Source: Azohydromonas lata NBRC 102462
GTDB taxonomy: Bacteria; Pseudomonadota; Gammaproteobacteria; Burkholderiales; Burkholderiaceae_C
Direction: 5' to 3'
Length of the DNA: 11,741 nt
Assembly: GCA_945878385.1 (NCBI GenBank)
Contig: CAMCTE010000069.1
Location: 1-11,741 of the forward strand
Part shown: positions 1 through 6,877 of the stretch, in pieces
How the letters are laid out: each line of letters opens with the position of its first letter
Numbering within the stretch: position 1 is the first letter of the stretch
Translations under genes and position numbers: made by a program
Notes under the pieces: model-generated
Database searches by the model: none
What the model was told of the DNA's origin: nothing
What the model saw: only the letters and a program-made list of their open reading frames with translations

Positions 1-263
1 AGGCTCACGAGCAGGTGTTCGCAGGCGTCATCGAAGGCGTCGATGTCCAGAGCATGATCGGCACTGCTGCCGGTGCCGGTAGTCGAATGGCTGCTGATCG
101 GCCGTGCACCGCCTTCGAGCACGAAGACTTCATGCCGAAGGCGCTGCGCAGCGCGTACCTCATCGAGATGACGGGCCCAATGCACCTTCAGCGGCCGTTG
201 TTGAACGGGAGCAAGCGACCGTGCGGTGTCCGAGCGGGCGGTGGTGTAGGCCAGTGAAGTCAT
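1..263 (-). CDS. OlsB-like GNAT-family N-acyltransferase, 5' part (3' end outside window)
   Basis: The minus strand is open from an ATG at 263-261 to the window edge, giving 87 codons. A strong ribosome binding site (AAAGGAG, minus strand of 270-276) lies 6 nt upstream, which fixes the start. The N-terminal region contains VHWARHLDEVRAAQRLRHEV, then FVLEGGARP, and later ALDIDAFDDACEHLLVS. This matches the beginning of the GNAT subfamily that includes OlsB, which transfers a 3-hydroxyacyl group from acyl carrier protein to ornithine to make lyso-ornithine lipid. The usual EEMGA motif reads LEGGA here. The gene starts 87 bp beyond the phoR stop on the same strand, so it could be co-transcribed with the pst-pho operon, and a weak Pho-box-like sequence lies in the gap. 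The family call is fairly firm. The ornithine-lipid role is inferred, because related GNAT proteins of unknown substrate share this N-terminus and the catalytic half is missing. Confidence 0.75.
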   Translation of the reverse strand, partial: MTSLAYTTARSDTARSLAPVQQRPLKVHWARHLDEVRAAQRLRHEVFVLEGGARPISSHSTTGTGSSADHALDIDAFDDACEHLLVS

Positions 264-302
264 ATCGGGCTCCTTTCGCAGTCCTTATGCTGCGGGGTGC
301 CG

Positions 303-320
303 ATGACGCTGGCGTTTCAG
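303..320 (-). promoter_or_regulatory. Weak Pho-box-like sequence before the OlsB-like gene
   Basis: Read on the minus strand this is CTGAAACGCCAGCGTCAT: two heptamers (CTGAAAC and GCGTCAT) with an 11-bp period. It matches about 10 of 18 positions of the E. coli-type Pho box CTGTCATAAAACTGTCAT. Ten base pairs further on, at 287-292, is CAGCAT, a poor -10 with 3 of 6 matches. The position upstream of the acyltransferase start is right, but the match is weak enough to arise by chance in GC-rich DNA. It is listed as a candidate only. Confidence 0.25.
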
Positions 321-350
321 ATTGGTGAAGAAGCGATGAAGGTCGAGGCT

Positions 351-1436
351 TCAGTAGGGGTCGGGAACTGCAGCGTCCGAGGCCTGGACCGCTGGGCCTG
401 GAGCCGCACTGGAGGCGCTTTGACCGTCACGCACGCGAGCCGGCGGAATGGTCAGCGTGAATGTGGACCCTGTGCCCGGGGTGCTTTCCACCAGCAGTTC
501 GCCACCGTGGCGCCCGATCGCATGCTTGACGATGGCCAGTCCCAGCCCGGTGCCACCGGTCTCGCGGGAACGGCTCTTGTCCACTCTGTAGAAGCGCCGC
601 GTGATGCGGGGCAGGTGCTGCCGGTCGATGCCGATGCCGGTGTCGTTGACCTTGATCTCCAGGTAGCCATCGCCACGCCAAATCGTGGACAGCCTGATCA
701 GGCCGCCTGCCGGCGTGTAGCGCACGGCGTTGCTCATCAGGTTGCCGATGGCGCTGGAGAGTTCGCTTTCTTCGACCGCCACTTCCAAGCCCGCGCGTTC
801 GGGCCGCTCCATTTCAATTTGATGCCGGCCCTCAGACAAGTGCTGGGCATCGGACCAGGCCGATTGCAGGAAGGGCAGCAGGGGCAACCAGTTGGCGATG
901 GCCGGGCGGGGGCTGCCCTCCAGGTTGGCCAGGGTCAGCAGGTCCTGCACCAGCTTTTCCATCCGCACGGTCTGCTGGCGCATCAGGTCGAGCACGCGGT
1001 CCTGTTCGGGCCCTTCGAGCGCGATGGACTGCATCGTCTCCACGAACCCTGCCAAGACTGTCAGCGGTGTTCGAATTTCATGCGACACATGGGCCACGAA
1101 GTCTCGGCGCATCACTTCCATGCGGTCGGCTTCCGTCACATCGTGGCACAAGATGAGGCGGCGGCCTTGGTCGTACAGCCGGACCTGCATCAACAGCGTC
1201 TGCCCAGGCCGCAGGGTGGTGATGCGGAAGTCATCAGGCGTGCCCTTGGCTTCAAGGGCGGCCACCAAGGCGGGGTCTCGAAGGAGGTTGGTGACCTTCT
1301 GGCCGGTATCCCGGAAGGGGTCCAGATCGAGGTGAACGCTGGCCGTGGCGTTGCACCAGAGGATGCCCTGGTGCTCATCGAGAAGCACCACACCGAAAGG
1401 CACGGCCTGGAAAGCGGCCTCGAAGGGATTGCTCAA
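351..1436 (-). CDS. phoR: PhoR, phosphate regulon sensor histidine kinase (form without visible membrane anchor)
   Basis: PhoR phosphorylates PhoB when phosphate is scarce and dephosphorylates it when phosphate is plentiful, on instruction from PstSCAB-PhoU. The 361-residue product has a PAS-like region at about residues 5-100. The dimerisation and phospho-acceptor helix follows, with FVAHVSHEIRTPLTV and His119. The HATPase domain has an N box (GNLMSNAVRYTP, about 231-242), a G1 box DTGIGI (265-270), the RFYRVD motif (281-286) and a G2 box GTGLGLAI (295-302). A polar tail of about 28 residues ends the protein. The start is a TTG at 1436-1434 that overlaps the phoB stop in the sequence TTGA, with no good Shine-Dalgarno, which suggests translational coupling. 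No hydrophobic N-terminal segment exists in this reading, whereas typical PhoR proteins carry one or two membrane helices before the PAS domain. The upstream frame inside phoB encodes nothing membrane-like either. The kinase identity is very sure; the start is less so. Confidence 0.95.
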   Translation of the reverse strand: MSNPFEAAFQAVPFGVVLLDEHQGILWCNATASVHLDLDPFRDTGQKVTNLLRDPALVAALEAKGTPDDFRITTLRPGQTLLMQVRLYDQGRRLILCHDVTEADRMEVMRRDFVAHVSHEIRTPLTVLAGFVETMQSIALEGPEQDRVLDLMRQQTVRMEKLVQDLLTLANLEGSPRPAIANWLPLLPFLQSAWSDAQHLSEGRHQIEMERPERAGLEVAVEESELSSAIGNLMSNAVRYTPAGGLIRLSTIWRGDGYLEIKVNDTGIGIDRQHLPRITRRFYRVDKSRSRETGGTGLGLAIVKHAIGRHGGELLVESTPGTGSTFTLTIPPARVRDGQSASSAAPGPAVQASDAAVPDPY

Positions 1437-2161
1437 TGCGCAGCAGGCACTTGCGTGGCAGTCGTCGATTCGGGTGCCTTGGCATTGAACCGATAGCCTG
1501 CTCCCCGCACGGTTTCCACCACCGACTCCACACCCGCATGGCGCAGGGCCTCGCGCAGGCGTTTCACATGCACATCCACGGTGCGCTCTTCGATGAAGAC
1601 ATGATCACCCCACACCCGGTCCAGCACCTGCGTGCGCTTGTGCACCCGCTCGGGATGCGCCATCAGGAAGTGCAGCAGCTTGAATTCGGTGGGGCTGAGC
1701 TTGATTTCCAGGCCTTTGCTGGTAACCCGTCGGGTCGCCGGGTCCAACAGGATGCCCGCCGCGTCAATGGGCTTGTCCAGTGTTTCAGGGGCGCGGCGGC
1801 GCAGAACCGCTCGCACGCGGGCCATCAGTTCCTTGGTGGAAAAAGGCTTGGTGAGGTAGTCGTCGGCCCCGGCATCCAGCCCCGCCACGCGGTCATCTTC
1901 TGCTGCACGGGCCGTGAGCATGATGATCGGCAGTTCGCGCGTGCGTTCGTCGTTGCGCCATTGGCGTGCGAGTTGCACGCCCGATTGCCCTGGCAACATC
2001 CAGTCCAGCAGCACCAACTTGGGCAGTTGCTGGTCTACCTCGCGGCGCGCTTGTTCGGCGTCGTAGGCCACCCGGACCGTCATACCGGCATGCCGGATAT
2101 TGATCGCCAAGAGCTCGGCAATCGCGGCCTCGTCTTCCACAATCAGAACTTCGGCGCTCAT
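1433..2161 (-). CDS. phoB: PhoB, phosphate regulon response regulator
   Basis: PhoB is an OmpR-family transcription factor that binds Pho boxes once phosphorylated by PhoR. The 242-residue product has a receiver domain at about 3-120, with acidic residues E9 and D10, the phospho-acceptor Asp53 in LLDWMLPG, Thr83 and Lys105. A winged-helix DNA-binding domain follows at about 130-226; its recognition region is WGDHVFIEERTVDVHVKRLR, and the wing contains VRGAGYRF. The ATG at 2161-2159 (MSAEVLIVEDE) was chosen because it puts the start where the family usually begins. The same frame could be read from 2236, but that would add 25 residues lying inside phoU. A GAGG sequence sits a few bases upstream. 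The gene begins 7 bp after the phoU stop and its TGA overlaps the phoR start, so phoU-phoB-phoR is a tight unit. The last 16 or so residues form a short Ala/Thr-rich tail. Confidence 0.97.
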   Translation of the reverse strand: MSAEVLIVEDEAAIAELLAINIRHAGMTVRVAYDAEQARREVDQQLPKLVLLDWMLPGQSGVQLARQWRNDERTRELPIIMLTARAAEDDRVAGLDAGADDYLTKPFSTKELMARVRAVLRRRAPETLDKPIDAAGILLDPATRRVTSKGLEIKLSPTEFKLLHFLMAHPERVHKRTQVLDRVWGDHVFIEERTVDVHVKRLREALRHAGVESVVETVRGAGYRFNAKAPESTTATQVPAAH

Positions 2162-2168
2162 GGGGGCC

Positions 2169-2882
2169 TCAAGCTGCGTTGCCGTTGGAAACCGCTTCCA
2201 GTGATTCCGTGGGCGTGTGGCGAACATCGGTGCCATTGACCACGTAGATCGTCACTTCGGCCAGATTCTTCGCATGGTCGCCCACCCGCTCAATGGCCTT
2301 GGCCACGAACACCAGGTCGATGCAGCTTGAAATCGTGCGCGGGTCTTCCATCATGAAGGTGATGAGCTTGCGCATGAGGCCGTCGAACTCCTGGTCGATC
2401 TCGTCATCGTGCTTGAGCACCTCCAAAGCGCGTGCCACATCCAGTCGGGCAAACGCATCCAGCGCCTTGCGCAGTTGTGCCAGGGCCAAGTCGCCCTCGT
2501 AGGTCAGGTCGCCCACCGGCAGACGGCTGGAGATGCCCGATTCAATGAGCCGCGTCACGGTTCGAGCGATACGCGCAGCTTCGTCGCCCACGCGTTCAAG
2601 GTTGGCGATCATCTTGCTCATGGCCACCAGCAAGCGCAAGTCTCGCGCGGTGGGCTGTCGCCGGGCGATGATGGTGGACAATTCCAGGTCAATGTCCATC
2701 TCGAGTTGATTGACCTTGGCTTCGTTGACGAGTACCCGCTCGGCGGTCTCGGTACTGAGCTTGGTCAGTGCATACAGAGAATGCGCCACCTGCGATTCCG
2801 CCAGACCGCCCATGTGCATCACCTGGTTGGAAATGCTGCTGAGTTCGGCGTCGTACTGCGTGGACAAATGCTTGTCGCTCAT
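2169..2882 (-). CDS. phoU: PhoU, phosphate signalling and transport regulator
   Basis: PhoU is a cytoplasmic helical protein that links the Pst transporter to PhoR, so that PhoR acts as a phosphatase when phosphate is sufficient. It also restrains uptake. The 237-residue product is the usual length and shows the two pseudo-repeated three-helix halves of the family. Each half carries the metal-binding E-x-x-x-D motif: ANLERVGDEAARIA (E96 and D100) and KAIERVGDHAKNLAE (E198 and D202). The ATG at 2882-2880 is preceded by AGGGAGA about 6 nt upstream. The gene lies 48 bp downstream of pstB and 7 bp upstream of phoB, in the operon order typical of proteobacteria except that phoB and phoR are appended behind it. 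The C-terminal 20 or so residues are polar and probably disordered. Confidence 0.97.
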   Translation of the reverse strand: MSDKHLSTQYDAELSSISNQVMHMGGLAESQVAHSLYALTKLSTETAERVLVNEAKVNQLEMDIDLELSTIIARRQPTARDLRLLVAMSKMIANLERVGDEAARIARTVTRLIESGISSRLPVGDLTYEGDLALAQLRKALDAFARLDVARALEVLKHDDEIDQEFDGLMRKLITFMMEDPRTISSCIDLVFVAKAIERVGDHAKNLAEVTIYVVNGTDVRHTPTESLEAVSNGNAA

Positions 2883-2930
2883 CTGCTGTCTCCCTGTTGG
2901 GTATGACCGGTGGGGCTCAAAAAAGCGGTG

Positions 2931-3716
2931 TCAGCCGAAGCGGCCGGTGATGTAGTCCTCGGTGTCCTTCTTCTTCGGCTTGGTGAACACCTCGCGGGTG
3001 GGGCCGAATTCCACCAAGTCGCCCAAGTACATGTAGGCGGTGTAGTCCGAGCAGCGTGCAGCCTGTTGCATGTTGTGCGTCACGATCACCACGGTGTAGT
3101 CGTTCTTCAGCTCGCCAATGAGCTCTTCGATCTTGCCGGTGGAGATGGGGTCCAGGGCCGAGCAGGGCTCGTCCAGCAGCAGCACCTCGGGCTTGATGGC
3201 GATGCCGCGCGCAATGCACAGCCGCTGCTGTTGACCGCCGGACAGCCCCGAGCCACTTTGCTGCAGCTTGTCCTTCACCTCGTTCCACAGCGCGGCCTTC
3301 TTCAAGGCCCACTCCACGCGCTCGTCCATCGCATCCTTACTCAGCGACTCGAACAACTTCACACCGAAGGCGATGTTGTCGTAGATGCTCATCGGAAACG
3401 GCGTGGGTTTTTGGAACACCATACCCACTTTGGCGCGGATGAGGCTCACATCGTGCTGTTTGTCCAGGATGTTGGTGCTGTCCACCACAATCTGGCCTTC
3501 CGCCCGCTGTTCGGGGTAGAGCTCAAACATGCGGTTGAAGGTGCGCAGCAGGGTGCTCTTGCCGCAGCCCGAGGGGCCGATGAAGGCGGTCACCTTCTTT
3601 TCCGGCAGGCGCAAGTTGATGTTCTTCAGGGCATGAAAGCCCCCATAGTAGAAATTCAGGTTCTCAACCGAGATCTTGATCTTCTCGGTGGTGGGCATGT
3701 CGATGACTGCACTCAT
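2931..3716 (-). CDS. pstB: PstB, phosphate ABC transporter ATPase
   Basis: PstB hydrolyses ATP to drive phosphate import through PstC and PstA at the inner membrane. The 261-residue protein has every expected ABC motif: Walker A GPSGCGKST (47-55), the Q-loop Gln in VFQKPTPFPMSI (Q102), signature LSGGQQQR (158-165), Walker B LLLDEPCSALDP (179-190, catalytic E183) and switch His in VTHNMQQAAR (H214). The N-terminal NFYYGGFHALKNI and the C-terminal DYITGRFG are diagnostic of PstB rather than other ATPases. The start ATG (3716-3714) has GAGGA about 7 nt upstream. A 61-bp gap separates it from pstA, which is wider than the other junctions in the ABC part and contains a small hairpin. Confidence 0.98.
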   Translation of the reverse strand: MSAVIDMPTTEKIKISVENLNFYYGGFHALKNINLRLPEKKVTAFIGPSGCGKSTLLRTFNRMFELYPEQRAEGQIVVDSTNILDKQHDVSLIRAKVGMVFQKPTPFPMSIYDNIAFGVKLFESLSKDAMDERVEWALKKAALWNEVKDKLQQSGSGLSGGQQQRLCIARGIAIKPEVLLLDEPCSALDPISTGKIEELIGELKNDYTVVIVTHNMQQAARCSDYTAYMYLGDLVEFGPTREVFTKPKKKDTEDYITGRFG

Positions 3717-3734
3717 GTGATTCCTCGTGTGGTG

Positions 3735-3748
3735 CGCCTGTCAAGGCG
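3735..3748 (-). other. Small hairpin in the pstA-pstB gap
   Basis: CGCCT, a 4-nt loop (GTCA on the plus strand), then AGGCG forms a perfect 5-bp inverted repeat between the pstA stop and the pstB start. No T-tract follows, so it is not a terminator. It could mark an mRNA processing or stability site, but a stem this short may also be chance. Confidence 0.25.
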
Positions 3749-3777
3749 TTGTTCCGGGAGTGGGTAAGCGTTGGTGA

Positions 3778-4647
3778 TCAGTGCTTGTTGCGCAGCAGCA
3801 CGCGCGCAGCGATGTTCAGGAACAGCACACCGATGGTGATGATGAACACACCCGCCCAGGCCAGCTTCTGCCAGTTTTCATAGGGGCTCATGGCGAACTT
3901 GAAGATGGTCACGGGCAGACTGGCCATGGGCTCGGCCAGGCTGGCCGTCCAGAACTGGTTGCTCAGCGCGGTGAACAGCAGTGGCGCCGTTTCCCCGGAA
4001 ATGCGGGCCACCGCCAGCAATACACCCGTGATCACACCCGCGCGCGCAGCCTTCAGGGTGATGGCGCTGATCACCTTCCACTTCGGGGTGCCCAGCGCAT
4101 AAGCGGCTTCCCGAAGCGCATTCGGAATCAAGGCCAACATGTTCTCGGTGGTGCGGATCACCACCGGAATCACGATCAGCGCCAGGGCCAACACGCCCGC
4201 GAAGCCCGAGAAGCTCTTCATCTTGTCCACCACCACCGCATAGATGAACAGGCCGATGACGATGGAGGGGGCCGACAACAGGATGTCGTTGATGAATTGG
4301 GTGATGCGGCCCAGCCAGGTGCTTTTGCCGTACTCGGCCAAGTACACGCCGGCCATCACGCCAATCGGCGTGCCCAGCAGGGTGGCCAGCGCAGCCATCG
4401 TCACCGAACCGAAGATCGCATTGGCCAGGCCTCCGGTTTCGGCCATCGGCGGCGGCGTCATTTCGGTGAACACGGCCAGGTTCAGTCCGCCCAGCCCCAG
4501 CCGAACCGTTTCGATCAGGATCCAGATCAGCCAGAACACGCCAAAGGACATCGCACCCAGCGACAGTACCAAGGCGATCTGGTTGATCAGCTTGCGCTTC
4601 TTGTGATGCGCCAGGCGGCTGGCGTCGAAGGTGATGGAGTTGCTCAT
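3778..4647 (-). CDS. pstA: PstA, phosphate ABC transporter permease
   Basis: PstA is one of the two inner-membrane subunits forming the phosphate channel. The 289-residue protein begins with a short basic cytoplasmic segment (HHKKRKLINQ). A membrane helix follows at about 24-48, then further hydrophobic segments at about 74-104, 118-142, 148-168, 203-227 and 261-287, six in all as expected. The cytoplasmic coupling loop REAAYALGTPKWKVI (179-193) is the EAA motif that contacts PstB. The segment ISGETAPLLFTAL (about 216-228) is typical of PstA. Its ATG overlaps the pstC stop by 4 nt (ATGA, 4644-4647), indicating coupled translation of equal amounts. AAGG about 9 nt upstream, inside pstC, can serve as the ribosome binding site. 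Confidence 0.97.
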   Translation of the reverse strand: MSNSITFDASRLAHHKKRKLINQIALVLSLGAMSFGVFWLIWILIETVRLGLGGLNLAVFTEMTPPPMAETGGLANAIFGSVTMAALATLLGTPIGVMAGVYLAEYGKSTWLGRITQFINDILLSAPSIVIGLFIYAVVVDKMKSFSGFAGVLALALIVIPVVIRTTENMLALIPNALREAAYALGTPKWKVISAITLKAARAGVITGVLLAVARISGETAPLLFTALSNQFWTASLAEPMASLPVTIFKFAMSPYENWQKLAWAGVFIITIGVLFLNIAARVLLRNKH

Positions 4648-5666
4648 GAGCGGGTACCTTCAGCGCGCTGCATGCGCGCCAGCAGAATCTTGGAAAGGCT
4701 CAACACCACGAAGGTGATAAAGAACAGCACCAGGCCCAGGTAAATGAGGGAGGCTTGGTGCAGGCCCTCGCTGGCCTCTGCAAATTCGTTGGCCAAGGCC
4801 GAAGTGATGGAGTTCGCCGCTTCGAACACCGACAAGGAGTCGAGCTGGTTGAAGTTGCCGATCACGAAGGTCACCGCCATGGTTTCACCCAGCGCGCGGC
4901 CCAGGCCCAACATGATGCCGCCCACCACACCGGCCTTGGTGTAGGGCAGCACGATCTTGTAAACCACCTCCCAGGTGGTGGAGCCCAAGCCATAGGCAGA
5001 CTCCTTGAGCATGGGAGGAGTCACTTCGAATACGTCGCGCATCACCGATGCGATGAACGGGATGATCATGATGGCCAAGATGATGCCGGCCGACAGGATG
5101 CCGATGCCTACCGGCGCGCCCGAAACCAGGGCACCCAAAACCGGTACGCCATTGAAGGCCGCCTGCAGGGGTTGCTGCACATACTTGGCCAGCACAGGGC
5201 CGAAGACCAACAGGCCCCACATGCCGTAGACGATGGACGGCACTGCCGCCAGCAATTCGATGGCGATGCCCAGGGGCCGCTTGAGCCAGTTGGGCGAGAG
5301 CTCGGTCAGGAACAGGGCGATGCCGAAGGACACCGGCACCGCAATCAACAGCGCAATGAGCGAGGTGGCCAAGGTGCCGTAGATCATCACCAGGCCACCG
5401 TACTGGTTGCCTACGGGGTCCCATACTGCAGAAGTCAGGAAGCCCAACCCGAACTTTTCAATCGAGGGGGCCGCACCTGCCACGAGAGACAGGATGATGC
5501 CCACCATCAGGGCCAGGGTCAGCCAAGCCGCACCCGAAGCGCACAAGGCGAACAGCGGGTCAAGCCAGGCGCGAGGCGCCCGGGGCTGTGGTGGTGGCGC
5601 GCTGGAGCGGGCTTCCTGGGTGACCGACATGGTTGAATTCCCGGTGTGGGTGGCAGAAGTGCTCAT
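4644..5666 (-). CDS. pstC: PstC, phosphate ABC transporter permease
   Basis: PstC pairs with PstA to form the phosphate translocation path in the inner membrane. The 340-residue protein has a polar, proline-rich N-terminus of about 33 residues. Hydrophobic segments follow at about 38-64, 91-120, 133-160, 184-207, 246-270 and 305-330. The EAA coupling loop is KESAYGLGSTTWEVVYKIVL (221-240), followed by the characteristic GRALGETMAVTFVIG (256-270). The ATG at 5666 gives the longest product. A second in-frame ATG at 5630 (MSVTQEARSS) would remove 12 residues, and neither has a strong ribosome binding site, so the exact start is uncertain. The gene follows pstS after a 71-bp gap holding a GC-rich inverted repeat, and it overlaps pstA by 4 nt. 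Confidence 0.97.
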   Translation of the reverse strand: MSTSATHTGNSTMSVTQEARSSAPPPQPRAPRAWLDPLFALCASGAAWLTLALMVGIILSLVAGAAPSIEKFGLGFLTSAVWDPVGNQYGGLVMIYGTLATSLIALLIAVPVSFGIALFLTELSPNWLKRPLGIAIELLAAVPSIVYGMWGLLVFGPVLAKYVQQPLQAAFNGVPVLGALVSGAPVGIGILSAGIILAIMIIPFIASVMRDVFEVTPPMLKESAYGLGSTTWEVVYKIVLPYTKAGVVGGIMLGLGRALGETMAVTFVIGNFNQLDSLSVFEAANSITSALANEFAEASEGLHQASLIYLGLVLFFITFVVLSLSKILLARMQRAEGTRS

Positions 5667-5685
5667 TGTCCGATTTCCAATTCAA

Positions 5686-5725
5686 GGGCGGGCGCCCGAC
5701 GCCTGGTGGCTGGGGCAACCCGCCC
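5686..5725 (-). other. GC-rich inverted repeat between pstS and pstC
   Basis: GGGCGGG (5686-5692) and CCCGCCC (5719-5725) form a perfect 7-bp inverted repeat enclosing a 26-nt loop. The loop overlaps a 10-bp palindrome, CGGGCGCCCG (5689-5698), and the octamer CGCCCGAC occurs twice (5693-5700 and 5721-5728). No T-run follows, so a full intrinsic terminator is unlikely. In a transcript it would fold just after the pstS stop. That would fit protection of the pstS message or partial attenuation, keeping the binding protein in excess over the permease; this role is inferred. Confidence 0.5.
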
Positions 5726-5737
5726 GACACCGGGGGA

Positions 5738-6772
5738 TTATTTCCAGCTGATCGCCTTGCCGGAGGCGTCCTTGATCTGGGTAGACCACTGCTTGCGCAC
5801 CAGGTCCTTCACGCTGGCCGGCAGGGCCACATAGTCCAGTTCGTCCGCAGCCTTGTCACCGTTGTTGAAGGCCCAGTCGAAGAACTTCAGGGCAGCGGCG
5901 GCATTGGCTGGCTTGTCCTGGGTCTTGTACATCAAGATGTAGGTGGGGTTGGTCAGCGGCCAAGCGTCCTTGCCAGGCTGGTCGGTGGTGATCTGGTAGA
6001 AAGTCTTGTTCCAGTCGGCACCGGCGGCAGCCGCCTTGAAGGCCTCTTCGTTCGGGGGCACGAAGTTGCCGTCCCGGTTGCGCAGCAGCGTGAAGGTCAT
6101 CTTGTTCTGCTTCACATAGGCGTATTCCACATAGCCGATGGAATTGGGCAGGCGTTGCACGAAGGCGGCCACGCCCTCATTGCCCTTGCCGCCGGCGCCT
6201 ACGGGCCAGTTCACGGCGGTGCCTTCACCCACCTTGGTCTTCCACTCGGCGTTCACCTTGCTCAGGTAGTTGGTGAAGATGAAGGAGGTGCCGGAACCAT
6301 CGGCGCGGCGCACCACCTGGATGTCGGCTGCCGGCAGGGGCACGCCCGGATTCAGGGCGGTCAGTGCCGGGTCATTCCACTTGGTGATCTTGCCCAGGTA
6401 GATGTCGCCCAGGGCTTGGCCGGTCAGGCGGATTTGGCCGGGCTGGATGCCGGTGATGTTCACGATGGGCACCACGCCGCCGATCACCGTGGGGAACTGC
6501 AGCATGCCGTCCTTCTCGAGGTCTTCGTCCTTCAGCGGCATATCAGTGGCACCGAAATCCACCGTCTTGCCCTTGATCTGGCGGATGCCGGCGCCCGAAC
6601 CCACCGACTGGTAATTGATGCGCGCACCCGTGGCCTTGTTGTAGGAATCGGCCCACTTGGCATACAGCGGGGCAGGGAATGTGGCGCCAGCGCCGGTCAC
6701 ATCCTGCGCTTGCACAGCAGGGGACAGCAGTGCGGCCGTGGCCAACAAAGCGGTGGGAAATGCGAATTTCAT
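5738..6772 (-). CDS. pstS: PstS, periplasmic phosphate-binding protein
   Basis: PstS captures phosphate in the periplasm and delivers it to PstCAB. The 344-residue precursor starts MKFAFPTALLATAALLSPAV and has a Sec signal peptide with a likely cut after AVQA (residue 22). Phosphate-pocket motifs follow in order: GAGATFPAPLYAKW (27-40), YQSVGSGAGIRQI (54-66), VDFGATDMPL (71-80, Asp77) and VVRRADGSGTSFIF (153-166). The protein ends QIKDASGKAISWK. The ATG at 6772-6770 was chosen because the signal peptide begins there and GGAG lies 7 nt upstream. The same frame is open to 6844, but the extra 24 residues would spoil the signal peptide and would run through the promoter. It is the first gene of the pst operon and lies behind a Pho box. 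Confidence 0.97.
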   Translation of the reverse strand: MKFAFPTALLATAALLSPAVQAQDVTGAGATFPAPLYAKWADSYNKATGARINYQSVGSGAGIRQIKGKTVDFGATDMPLKDEDLEKDGMLQFPTVIGGVVPIVNITGIQPGQIRLTGQALGDIYLGKITKWNDPALTALNPGVPLPAADIQVVRRADGSGTSFIFTNYLSKVNAEWKTKVGEGTAVNWPVGAGGKGNEGVAAFVQRLPNSIGYVEYAYVKQNKMTFTLLRNRDGNFVPPNEEAFKAAAAGADWNKTFYQITTDQPGKDAWPLTNPTYILMYKTQDKPANAAAALKFFDWAFNNGDKAADELDYVALPASVKDLVRKQWSTQIKDASGKAISWK

Positions 6773-6806
6773 GGGTGATCTCCAGGTTGGTAGGTCAGGT
6801 GAAGGG

Positions 6807-6862
6807 AGCGTAATGATCGAATGTGACGGCTTTGTGACGAACATCGGCCGACTCTGTGAATG
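6807..6862 (-). promoter_or_regulatory. Pho-box promoter of the pst operon
   Basis: On the minus strand 6840-6823 reads TCGTCACAAAGCCGTCAC: two GTCAC heptamers with an 11-bp period and an A-rich linker, matching about 12 of 18 positions of the E. coli Pho box. The heptamer repeat can also be read as CGTCACA twice, exactly. Ten base pairs beyond the box, at 6812-6807, is TACGCT, which keeps the T1, A2 and T6 positions of a -10 element. This is the spacing seen at classical PhoB promoters, where the box replaces the -35. A further half-site, CATTCAC (6862-6856), lies in phase two turns upstream. The start of transcription would be near 6800, leaving a leader of about 28 nt. Confidence 0.8.
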
Positions 6863-6877
6863 CGGGGGTGTGGCCGC

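Noticed and set aside
297..1496. A 399-codon open frame on the plus strand opposite phoR
   Set aside because: It is antisense to a clear histidine kinase; its translation shows no domain, and long antisense frames are common in GC-rich DNA.
1436..2239. A 267-codon plus-strand frame opposite phoB
   Set aside because: Composition-driven shadow of phoB: no recognisable domain, rich in His, Gln and Arg, and no convincing start context.
2919..2944. Possible terminator after pstB (GCCG-AAG-CGGC stem, then a run of six T on the minus strand)
   Set aside because: The stem has only 4 bp, overlaps the pstB stop, and the T-run is 9 nt away; phoU clearly belongs to the same operon.
2910..3767. A 285-codon plus-strand frame opposite pstB
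   Set aside because: Shadow of a fully conserved ABC ATPase; the translation has no family features.
5633..6778. A 381-codon plus-strand frame opposite pstS
   Set aside because: Antisense to pstS, which has a signal peptide and all binding motifs; the plus frame is low-complexity Gly, His and Val.
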